This document shows positions 1-10,768 of a stretch of 64,000 nucleotides of DNA, piece after piece (positions within the stretch are counted from its first letter, which is position 1; the number at the start of each line of letters is the position of its first letter). A program made the position numbers and the translations under genes. Below the pieces are notes generated by a model. That model saw nothing but the letters and a program-made list of their open reading frames with translations, was not told the DNA's origin and made no database searches. Source of the stretch: Lineus longissimus (Eukaryota > Nemertea > Pilidiophora > Heteronemertea > Lineidae); assembly GCF_910592395.1 (NCBI RefSeq), contig NC_088323.1:5456001-5520000 (forward strand). The letters are read 5' to 3'.

Positions 1-4
1 TAAA

Positions 5-131
5 CACCCTGGGTGCCATTACACTAGACAAATAGTACCCAGCTTCTTTTTGCCTGGCTTACGGATCTTAGGGACGACGTTTCTGTACTGCCACTGGGTG
101 CTGTTTGTCTAGTGTAATGGCACCCAGGGTG
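5..131. repeat. Foldback (inverted-repeat) element, MITE-like
   Basis: Two 38-bp arms at 5-42 and 94-131 are inverted copies differing at about two positions. They share the core GGTGCCATTACACTAGACAA and enclose about 51 bp. A related fragment with GCACCCAGGAC lies near 165-185. The remainder of 1-310 is intron of the channel gene with a G-run near 230. The structure fits a small non-autonomous foldback transposon. No target-site duplication can be judged because the left edge is the window boundary. Confidence 0.7.
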
Positions 132-310
132 CTTATTGTCCAGTCGATCTCAAACCTTGGTGCCATTTGTCGGCACCCAGGACGACATCCACCCTTTCAG
201 CGTAAATAAGTGCGCCTGTGGTCCTGGGAGGGGGGGGGGCTAAGCTATAGCATGAATCCCGTCAACATTTCTGGATAGGTCTACCGGTACAATGCTTTGT
301 CTTCTTTCAG

Positions 311-1618
311 GAAATCATGTCGCACAACTGCCAGAATTTGGTGAAGAAAGTCTCCTTTCTTTCAAATGGTCCTCCAGAGTTCATACTGGATATCATATCT
401 CATCTCAAATTTGAGGTATTCATGCCTGGAGATTACATCATTGAGGCAGGCAAGAGGGGAAGCTGTATGTACTTTGTCGAGTATGGGAAGGTGGAGGTGA
501 TCCTTCCGAGTGGACAGGTGGTCAACCGTCTGGTGGATGGTAGTCACTTTGGGGGTAAGTAAAAGATGCATTGCAGTTATGCAATGTTTTCAACTTGTTC
601 AACATGCAGATAGATGGATCCTACATCGGCAAAAGATCCTGAAATAGATTTATATGTAGAATTAGGCACATCCTGGCCTAAAGAATTGAGGTTTGGCAAG
701 TCAGTTATTTTTCACGCTAATCTAGCTGTTATGATTTCCATTTCGTAGAAATTGCCCTGCTGATGGATGAACGAAGGGTGGCCTCTGTTAAAGCAGTAGA
801 GGTGTGCGACTGCTACCGTTTGACCAGAAACCACTTCAATTCTGTGCTCCTAGATTTCCCCTACATGCGCAAACACATGGAGAAAGTTGTTCGGGATCGA
901 CTCATGAGCATCAAGAGGCACAGCCGTGAACCCTTGCCATCAGATGTGGAGATGTAAGTAGAAAGGAGAACACTGTATTTGTTGTTTAACTTAAGCTGCC
1001 AGTGTGATATCACGATCATCATCTTGACGCATCAGTGGAATTCGGCTTCATTGGCTTTTTTTCTTTTCTTTAACATGTCCTTTTCTTTTCAGAACTGACA
1101 GGCTAAATAAAATACAAAACAAGGGTGCCTCGGTGGGAGTTGTCGGGGAAGACCCAAGGTAAGTTCCATACTGAACTTGTACACTGACACTTCTTTCGTG
1201 AATATATTGTACTAGGTGAAAGTCCCGGGCTCGGGGTTGAAGTGCAAGGGTAACATGCCAAGCGGGACAGCCTGAACAGACAGTGCTGTCACAAGATCAT
1301 TGCAGACACTTTGACATTCTCATTCTGAATAGACAAGAAAATTATTCACGCTCTTCTTCACTATACTCAATATTACAGATTTAGATTGACCTCCACGCTG
1401 TAGCAACTTCTACATGTATTTAAACTCTTTTCAGGCCCAATAGCTTGAGCTTGTGTCGTATCAGCGAGGACGAGAATACTGATCGAGCTGGGGATGCAGA
1501 TTATGGAGAGGCTTTAGGACCAACTACAGATAGCGTCGAAAATACGCTTTCGCGGGAGGAACGTCCACAAAAACTTGGCACATGGAGCGTTCAAGACACA
1601 AGGAGGGAAGATGACTAG
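311..1618 (+). CDS. HCN-type hyperpolarisation-activated cyclic-nucleotide-gated channel, C-terminal exons (5'-partial)
   Basis: Coding exons are 311-554, 749-953, 1093-1158 and 1435-1618, with consistent phases and GT-AG borders; the stop is TAG at 1616. The first two exons encode the end of the C-linker and most of a cyclic-nucleotide-binding domain: LKFEVFMPGDYIIEAGKRG, then the phosphate-binding cassette FGEIALLMDERRVASV, then the C-helix region DFPYMRKHMEKVVRDRL. This pattern (KFEVFxPGDYII, YFVxxGxVxVL, FGEIxLL) is typical of HCN channels, which carry the mixed Na/K pacemaker current in the plasma membrane and open more easily when cAMP binds. The pore and voltage sensor lie left of the window. 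The tail after the domain is short (about 95 residues), acidic and Ser-rich, and lacks the long C-terminus of vertebrate HCNs. CNG or EAG-type channels share the domain, but the motif wording favours HCN. Confidence 0.88.
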
Positions 1619-2213
1619 TGTTGCAAAATATTTGAACCATCTTCTCTAGATGTGGACTGGATGTGACAAGAGGATGAATCTTATAATGAACTGAGCCAGC
1701 ATGTTCCCAAAGGCCTGCCTGGGAGGATAGTACCAAAGCAAGGACAGTAGAGACTGCCCGAGATGAATCCGAGTTGGATGGTTACTTGCTATGGCCTGTC
1801 ATAGAACACTTAAATTCGCTAAAAATTACTCATTGCTTTTGTTGGAATCACCTTGTTTGGTTCATATCAAGGCAAATTCTACTGTAGACAGACAACGAAG
1901 ACTTTGGCCCGCAGACATTGATCACAGCACTGTTAAATGCTAATGTAGATTGCGGATCACACATTGTTATGTTTGTGTGGTTCAGAGGAGAGTATGTGAT
2001 AGACAATATGATAGATTATCTCAATATGTCAGTGCTCCTGCTCCATTCACTGGACTCTGTGCCATTGAGGAAATTGTCGATCGTAAATGATTGTTTTACT
2101 AGAAAGAAGTAATAAGACATTGGTTTCATTTATTCACGCAGTGATGGTTGATCAAATGTAATATAATCATTATCTTAGCATGCTTAGTGAATTGCTCATC
2201 CCAACGTTTTTTT

Positions 2214-2219
2214 AATAAA
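2214..2219 (+). terminator. Polyadenylation signal AATAAA for the HCN-like gene
   Basis: This is a canonical AATAAA about 600 bp after the stop codon, in AT-rich sequence with no ORF. The stretch 1619-2989 holds only the 3' UTRs of this gene and of the convergent ankyrin gene. Confidence 0.5.
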
Positions 2220-2610
2220 TATCTAATCATTATAGTCCTATATCTTTGGCAAGAAATTTGAAATAATTATTGTTATTCATAAAAGATTCAGCATCATAGT
2301 GTTTATTTGTACATAGTGTCAATAGTATCATAATATATGCAGCTATCCAAATATTTTGTAGGTGAATGGTCGGTGATGAAAAAATTGAATTTGAAACATT
2401 CGTTCGTTATCATTTTGAATATTGAATATTGTTGGCCAAGTATTCCCAGTTTCAGCAGCATTACAGGTCATTATATGGATGTTTGGACATGAATCTAGAT
2501 AGTTTAGCGAAGACGTTTTTATGTCCAAGGTGATATCTTGTCACCAGTAGGTAGCACTCAGTGAAATACATAGAACAATTATCGAGCCAAGTGTTTATCA
2601 TAGAAAATAA

Positions 2611-2616
2611 TTTATT
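2611..2616 (-). terminator. Polyadenylation signal for the ankyrin-repeat gene
   Basis: TTTATT on the plus strand reads AATAAA on the minus strand, 374 bp past the TGA at 2990-2992. It lies about 390 bp from the opposing signal at 2214, so the two genes converge tail to tail without obvious overlap. Confidence 0.45.
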
Positions 2617-2989
2617 CAAAAACATACACATTTGAACAAAGCAACATTATCTTTTAAAAGCATATTACAAGATGACATAACGTCGTACCAGTACATTATG
2701 AATATGTGGTTTATATGACGACCGATAGATGATTTCAAATCAAACTAACAATAGTAAAGGTACGTACATCAACTTTTACAAGCTATTTAACTTGTATAAT
2801 ACTAATTTTCAGAATCATAAAACAAACAGTTGAAATGTACATGAACATGTGTATAGCTTCTCTAATCTATACTTGATTATAATCACCATGTGTACGATTT
2901 GTCTCGCTCGTTCCCGGAGTAATTGGAAACAGTAATCGCAATGCAAGAAACAATGGTGTCACACTCTCGTCTAACTCTTGGCATCCCTT

Positions 2990-5900
2990 TCATTTTCGCA
3001 GAACAACTTTCCTCTTTGACTTAGTTGACTCGATGAGGTGTTTTCGGTGGGGACTCGGCAGACCGAGATCGGCTTTTGCAGGAGTGTGGGGTTCGACAAT
3101 GTCCCATACGTTTTCTGTCTTCAGGTGAATGACGAGGAGGTCTGCTGCATGCAAGTGACCTGCAATGATGAATAAGACTTCCTTAGCCCATGCATCAGAC
3201 ATGTAAGAGAATGATCTAAACCAAAAGTCATTGCAACCGCATGAAATTATGTTGCATGGCTTGTTATGGCAATTTCCATATCAATAACTTTCAAGCATAG
3301 TCCCAATCTTATCTTAATTTATGCCAGATAACTTGAGCTGGGTGTTTTTTGGCCAAAACCCATTTCTACATACCAAGGGGACTACAGAGGTTCCTCACTG
3401 ACGTCACATGATGACGTTGCCAATTGTTTTGCACTGCCATATTGGCCGTCGCACGTGGTCACGACGTAAAGGAAATGCATTGGCAGGTAGCTGTCAAAAC
3501 ATCACGTGAAGAACCTCTACACTTGAATGAACTTACTTGCACTGATTGCACTGTCAATAGGGTAAATGCCTGCAGTGTTAGAGATGTACGGATCAGCTCC
3601 TGCAAATATAAAATCATCATTTCCAAAACATCTATTGACAGGCTGCTGTGAAACAAAGAGAGTGGAGACTGATGAGTTAAGCCTCGGAAGCAGGCAGAGC
3701 AAATACATGGACATCGTATTTCTATCTTGAAGTACACTTCCTTTGCACTATTTCCTCTTCCTTTAATTCCAGTCATGGTGCCAAGGTCATAAAGATGTTA
3801 CTGATTCGGCACAGAATGCTTCTTATCCTTACCATGTTTCAACAGGAATTTGATAAGAGGAACAATTCCTTTACTCGCTGCTCGGTGTAGGCACGTGTAA
3901 CCAGAGCTGTTCTGCGCATTCACGTCACATCCTGCAAAGAAACTCAAGGATTTGTAGTTTTCAGACATGTCATCTTTATAGTGTGTTAAAAGCCAGAAGA
4001 CGAAAACGCGCTGCCTGCAACTTAACTCACTTACCAGCTTTCATGAGATCTTCCAGTAGGTCATATTGGTCCTTCTCCGAGTTTATGATACCAAATGTAG
4101 CCAGGTAGAGAGGGGAGTCGCCAGCCTTGGTGGATACAGTTATATCTGCTCCAGCTAAGGTAAAAACACAAAATTTGTAAATTTGCTCCTGACCATCATG
4201 TGCTGTTTCAGTAATTCAATAAATTCGGAATGCTATTTTGTACCAGTACAGCATATTTGTTACCTCAGATTCCATATACAGTAGAACCTCTCTATTAAGG
4301 ACACCCATGGGACTGACAATTGCTGTCCTTAATAGAGAGGTGTCCTGATTAGAGAGGTCAAATTGAATGGAAACAACCAATTTGGGACCAAAAGAAGTGT
4401 CCTTAATAGAGTGGTGTCCGCTAAGGGAGGTTCCACTGTATTTGCATTCTTTCAATGTATCATCCTAGGCTTAGCCATCAGAAAATGAATCCCTCATTAT
4501 AGGAATTCAGGTTCCTTAACTAATCACCTGCCGCATAGCGGACGAACTAATTGAACGCAGCAGATGTTACCTTTGATACGTCAAGAATGACAAGGTGGAC
4601 AGAAAGCCACTGTAGATTTACGCACCTTTCTCTAGCATGAAGTTTACAAGCTGTCTTTCTCCACTGATGCAGGCACACTGAAATAATCAACGAGAGTTTG
4701 AAAATTGAAGTGAGAGAGAGACCTTTGAGTCGATATTCAATCCATTTCCCAGTCAAAAACTGAGCAACTCATGTTTTTCCTGTAAAGGTTAGGCAAGCTG
4801 AAAAATATTGCCACTTGGCAGGGACGGGAAATATTTGAAGATAGCAACACGGTTTACTCTGTCGTTGCACATAAATTCATGCTTTTTTCCAAGTTCAAAA
4901 AGTACAAATGCATGTTGAGATTTCAGATGGATTCTTAGCTAACAATGCTCTTATAATGCTGATCTTACCAGGAATAGTGTCAATCCATTCCCAGGTAGTG
5001 TTCTGTTCACATCCAGTTTGAGTGTTTGCATCAGTTTGATGACAGCTTCTGTGTGGCCAGGTTGATCGGCAGTCTGAATGAGAAGACACATCACCGATAT
5101 CAAAAATTGATAAAAAGACTTGTCTACAGTTGGTTGACATCAACCCATTTTAAACAAAGATTTACGAGTGAAATGACCTAAGTAAGCCATTATGCTATAA
5201 CCATGGTTAGTTTCTACAATATCTAGGAATATAATCTTCTGAGTATCCCACTGCCAACATCTACAGATCTCTTAATTTATCATTCTCCGAAGCAGCGATA
5301 ATATTGTTTGGGACTGTTCTATTCAACTTACCTTCGCCAAGTCAAAGATGCCAAGACCACCAGGAGTGTCAGCCTTGCCTTCCATTTCTTCTTGTTCCTT
5401 CTCAGATGGCTCATTGTCATTTTCATCTCCCTTTTTATCCTTCGGTACATTCCTCAGGATTTTGGCTGAAAACAATATTTGAAATTTTACTGTCAGTACG
5501 CTGTAGGGAGCTTTAGGCTTTTTTCTCTCCCACTCCCAGTACAAGTGGCATTGTTTGGTTTCAGCCACATCACAGTACTGCATCATCTAGTCATTCTAGA
5601 GAACCAGACTTACTTCAACAGATTAAACAAGTACCCATACTTACTTGTGGCCACAACAAGGACAAAATAAAGCACAAAACCAAGACAAATGCACAACGTT
5701 TTCAGGGTCCAAAGATTGGGGTACTGTTCTCCCAGGCGCTCAGTGAGAGCTGCAAGCCGGTCGCGTAGGTCTTTCAACACTTTGAGTAGTACAAACTGAT
5801 CACTTGGGTCTTTCATCATTTCGAGAAACTTTTCAGATCCTGAAAGAAAAAACATACTTCAGAAAAATCTGAATGAGGAGATCGTTGCTAACCTGTCGAC

Positions 5901-6364
5901 TTGTGATCAGAACCACATCATAGGCCATTGACCTCTCAATGCCACAGAGGGCAAGGCTCAAATGCACAACTGACATGGTGGAAACTAACAGAACAACCAT
6001 TGTCAGTTGTCCATTAGGAAGCTCTAAATCGTGCGACTTGGCCTGACGTTATTTCAGCCCTCAACAGTTGTCATTGATCCTTTGTAACGTGAGGGTTTGT
6101 TCCAGGTGAAATGCATGACCAGTCAGTGCCCAAACAAATTTGGTCGCAACTGTCTAACACTACCATGCGGGTGCTATGCCTACCACTTTCAAAATATGGT
6201 CCAACTAGCTGTTGTAGATAAGCCACATTACGTCGGGAGAAATGACAGAAGACCATAAGAAACTGGTAGACATATGTCCACATGACCCCAGCACACCAGT
6301 TGACTGTATCCTGAAAGTGACGCAGGCTTTCTGGATTAAACTCCACAAATTGAAACCATTCCAT
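2990..6364 (-). CDS. Membrane-anchored ankyrin-repeat protein, 372 aa, family not recognised
   Basis: Nine exons join in phase: 6184-6364, 5645-5839, 5332-5465, 4969-5073, 4626-4677, 4035-4154, 3833-3931, 3537-3599 and 2990-3159, totalling 1119 nt including TGA. The start ATG at 6364 has a strong context (AAAATGG) and a likely 5'-UTR splice acceptor about 25 nt upstream. Residues 21-42 are moderately hydrophobic. Residues about 75-100 form a charged amphipathic helix (LKDLRDRLAALTERLGEQ). Residues about 106-125 (LCICLGFVLYFVLVVAT) are a clear transmembrane segment. An acidic linker follows, then 3-4 ankyrin repeats from about 171 to 330; the best is CDVNAQNSSGYTCLHRAASK. The tail is basic (STKSKRKVVLRK). 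The repeats probably face the cytosol as a protein-binding platform; that is inference. Exon E is only 52 nt. I cannot assign this architecture to a named family. Confidence 0.82.
4277..4440. repeat. MITE-like element, CTCTCTATTAAGGAC family, full copy
   Basis: Imperfect terminal inverted repeats of about 25 bp begin CAGTAGAACCTCTCTATTAA on the left and, read inward from the right, CAGTGGAACCTCCCTTAGCG. The copy lies in an intron of the ankyrin gene. Its interior contains GTCCTTAATAGAGAGGTGTC and ATTGAATGGAAACAACCAAT, which recur in degraded copies elsewhere in this window. It codes for nothing, so it is a small non-autonomous DNA element. Confidence 0.7.
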
Positions 6365-9300
6365 TTTGAAATGTCAGGTAAGGGACTGAAATGGAAAGAT
6401 GAAATATCAGAATGGTTTACAATTTTAAAAACACCTCAATATATAATATAGCCAATAGGCAGCCACAAGAAGCCTACGGCTACATCTTAAGCTAAGTCTT
6501 CACCAGTGCTGGGACAGAGAAGCAACATTGATTAACCCCTGAATAGGTGGATTACTGAAGGCTTTGTTCACACCAGAAAGGAAGGACATAGGCACAACCA
6601 TGGCAAACGAAGACAAAAACGCTCATCATATTCTGCGGACAAGGAATATCAATATTCAATCAAGCAATGATATGATTGATTTCATGTGCCGTGGGATGTG
6701 GGATGTGCTCATGTATTGTAACACGCGCTGCAGTAGTGCCATGCTTTTCCTCGTCTTCATCATTATTCTTATTTGGCATTTTTGCTGGACCTGGTGTGGC
6801 ACTGGAATGTGGACACGTCCTTCGACTACTTGGATCAATCAATATTTCATTGTTTTTAGTGATTAACTATCTTGCCTTTTAACAACAGTTTCTTCGAAAT
6901 TATGATGTATTAAGGGCGTGAAGACAGTTTTATTCCTTCAAATTTCCCTCACTTTCTGCAAATCCGCCATCTTGGAAAAAGCAGACGATCCGGTTGCTGC
7001 TAAAATGAGGACTTGGAAACGCAGCTCAGCTGGCACGTGGATTGTCAGACTACTGAAGTTCATCATCATCTAAATTAGGCAGTTTATTGCCAGAAATAGA
7101 CCTTAGGCCTTTGGTAATAATAGAAAAATGGCAGCATCTTCGAATACCAGAGTCAGTCACAAGCTCCTCCCATTGCACACTTCAGAGTTTTATGCATTAT
7201 GGTCATCGGGCGACATCAACTTGCTGAACAAACAATCAGAATGAACTTGAGTAAGACAGAAGTTTGCTAGAATAATTTATTTCATGGTAGAAAAGGAGAC
7301 TTGAACAGAAAAGGAACTGAACAATTCACCCAAAGGTCCACTTGACCGAAGATTCTTGTTTCTTTGTTTCTTTGTTTGTTTACATGGCAACCTATCTCCG
7401 TTTTACTACCATTTATTCTTTACGTGTCGATATTTTTTGCAGTTGTTCTTGTCAATAACAAGGAATCCAGGAACATGCTGGGATGAGCTGCGCCATAAAA
7501 CACGTCAGGATTTCATCGAGGGTTAATCAATGTCGACATTTTCAACGTCCAACTGCTTTGTTTCAAAATGTGAAGACGACTTAACATCTACAAAGGGTAT
7601 ATTTATGCACAAGAAACCTATGTCTGATAATAATGTAAACCGTATGATAAGACTCATGTAATAATTCTCTAACATATTATAAAAGAAAACGTTTGGTTGT
7701 CTTAAGAAAAATGAGCCAAGTCTTCAAAAGTTTATAATGTTCGTCCAATATTGGGAATCAAAAAGTTCATGCCGCCTGTTTGACATATTTTTGTGCCCGA
7801 TTCGAACACGGTATTAAGAAAAGCCACCCAACCCATTGATTTGTAAGATGAGAAAATGTTAAATTCTAACTGAATGAGACAATTTTTCTTCTGCTTTTGT
7901 GGTTATATGTTGACAAGTATATACATACAAGTAGTTATAGTAGTAAAGTAGTATAATGTGAAAATGTACGCCACTTCCTCCAGTTTTGAGGCAAGCGTAA
8001 AAATCCATAATTTCTGTCATAACTGTTACATAGCAGTGAAACGTCAAGTCGATTCTTCGTATTTTCCTAATTAAGACTGCTATGTAGCAGGTAGCAGTTT
8101 TTAACTTCCCGGTACTGAGGAAAATTCTGTAGACCTAACAAGTCATCGGAATTTCATGGAAAAGTCAGGAATCCAATGAAGTCCCTAGCTAGACAATATT
8201 CAAACTTGTTGGACCAGTCTTGAATAAATTTTCAAACAGTGAACTTTTTTAGAGGAAAACTTTGAGGGGAAAGAATCACAATTTGAAATCAAGTCAATTA
8301 CTGTCACAATTCTCCTCAGTACCAGAAAGGACAACTTTACTGATTTAATGCTCTTAGAGGTTCGAAGACAAACCAGTTATTCATGATTTGAAATAGGTAG
8401 TCAACACTTTAACGCAATTCTGTAACAGTGCAAATTGACAGGAAGGAGTGTCACCCCTGAAACCATCAGAGCGATTGTCCAAAAACTCCAAAATAGTGTG
8501 AATTAAGTTTTAGAGAACACATAATCAATTATCAAGTACAGGTTTCAATCAATTGTCAATCAAAATTCTGCTCCTCATCAGAGCATTTTGTCACAAGTCT
8601 TATACAACAAGTTCATTTACGGCCAACTTTACTATTGTCGTAGTTATCCTACAATAATTCATCATGCACATAAAATGAAAAATCTTACTATCGAATTCAT
8701 CGAAGAATGCAGACCCGCATTATTCTGCTGGGTGTCAATGAAATTTATGATATTTCATGTCAAATCTTCAAGAAAATGTTCATATGCAATATTATGAAAT
8801 AGTAAACAAGCAATGGTTGGTTTGCATGCGGTTTTAGCAACATGCAAACAACCCACAGTTTAAGGTCAATCAACTCCTTTTTATAGTAAATTTTCTTTGC
8901 ATTTTTTTGGCGGAATGACCAAGACAAATTACGCTTTGAAATAATGTAATCAATGTTACCACTCGGAAAAAGAAAATACAGCACTGTAACCTAGTCTATA
9001 TAGCAAAATAATGAGAATTACAACAAACTGCAAAAATACATGTGTAGAAAGCCAGAAGAAAAATTTTACCCCGACTTGGCTCATTTTTATCCCGACTCAT
9101 TTTGTCACTTGGTGTTACCAGAGGCATCCCGACAGCCAAAAGGCATAATACCGAAAATGTATGCCTCAATTTGCAATGTGGCAGGCAGTGCTCTTGCGGC
9201 TGAAGGCCCTGGCTCAACAGATCATAATCCCGCAGTATCAAGGAGTTAGAATCTGAACGCACAGACCAGGCCCAAAGAGCTCCTGCTTTGCCATTTATAC

Positions 9301-10768
9301 TCTGGTCGACCTCTAGTTGATCCAAAGACAAATGGAACAAATAAACACTGCAGTCAGAGCACAACATTACCGGTTGTGAATTTTAGCTGAAGGTGTATTC
9401 TAGTTTGCATGGAACTCAAGACATGACTAGCAGGTCAAGTGAGCAAACTGTTCTTGTATGCCATTATGGCCTGTGTCAGCGTCTTGGATCAACACGGGAT
9501 CGCCAGATTACCATTCTTTTTTAAGACAACCAATGCAAGATTCCAACCATGGTAATCATTCAAACTGTTAGCCAAATATTTATTAGGTCATAAAATGAAT
9601 AACTAGATAACTGAAACGCTACTATCTTAACATTAGTTTGCTCTTGGTTTTAATCAGAGGGTACATGATGATGATAATGCATTATTCGACGATCAACCGG
9701 TTTTTGCGGCTTTTCGACGATCCACTGTTTGATGACCGTGTGGTAGGCCCGATACCATTTGGCACCAGAATCTACGCAACACCCGAATATAATCTTATGT
9801 GTATAATTGAAGATTTCTTCACTTAACAAGCAATAGCTTACTTATTTTTGCGAACTTTGATGTTAACCATTTACCATGGACCAATAAGGGAAGGTTCTGT
9901 TCCACAGGCTGTTTGGCCCAGCCACCCAAGACCACTAGCGCAAACCAAGCCAGGCATCAGAGGGTAGAACAGGATCAGTAGTTAATGACGCCAGCTGTTG
10001 GGTGCACTCTCACAGCCTTGGGGGCCAGACAACTCCACCCATGAAGGACCAATAGACTTCTTAGAGGGGAGGATTAATCGCCAAAACTGTAGGGTACTCT
10101 GTAGGAAGCTCTGGGCGATTATAACAACCCAATGAAAATCTTCAGAATCTGTCCTCCAAGGGCTTACCATAAACCCTCCAGAAGAAAGACCTTCCTAAGG
10201 TGGTATAATGTAGGTGGTGAAAAGGCGGCTTATATCCTACTATTTCAATAACTTTGGTAGTAGTTAAAGTAGGCCCGTAGGCATACTACGATATTTATCG
10301 TAAAATCACCTGTTATCAACCAAAAAAGTTGCCGCGTCCTTTTAAAAAGGCTCAACAAAAAAGTAGTGCCAACAAGTATCAAAAAATAAACTTCTTTTTA
10401 CACAAAAGGCCATTACAATCAAACATCATTGACAATGGCCTCTTTTTTTAAGTTCGTTTTATCAAACTTAAAATTTTCGCTTTTGCAATTTTTTTTGTAT
10501 AAATATAAAATCATACTAGAAAACCTTCAAAAATACCCATGCCTCCGACAGGATTGTGTTACACAGCATAGTGTACTCTTTTTGCCATTATCGTACCACT
10601 TATCTGCGGTTTTGAATTTGCCAAACCAACGAGGGAATACACAAGCCATCCCTGTTCAAAACTTGGAGCAAACTGAGGTGACATGTAAATACTATAGTAT
10701 GGATTTGCTAAATCTACAAGTGGAACCATGTGGGGTTTTCTCGGTTGCCATGGGTCAAGATTCAGTTG
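6365..10768. other. Non-coding spacer: 5' flank of the ankyrin gene and 3' flank/UTR of IGF2BP
   Basis: About 4.4 kb without an exon I can support. ORFs here are short and lack family motifs or paired splice sites. The right part is AT-rich with many T-runs and follows the IGF2BP stop, so much of it may be a long 3' UTR, as is usual for IMP genes. A minus-strand AATAAA lies at 7276-7281. A small ORF at 6660-6842 (-) could belong to a 5' exon of the ankyrin gene but has no clear donor. Confidence 0.5.
7276..7281 (-). terminator. Candidate distal polyadenylation signal of IGF2BP
   Basis: TTTATT on the plus strand is AATAAA on the minus strand. It lies about 3.5 kb downstream of the IGF2BP stop, which would give a long 3' UTR. 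Several other AT-rich hexamers could serve, so the choice is weak. Confidence 0.25.

Noticed and set aside
6660-6842. First coding exon of the ankyrin-repeat gene
   Set aside because: No convincing donor follows it, and a better start (AAAATGG at 6364) lies at the head of the next exon.
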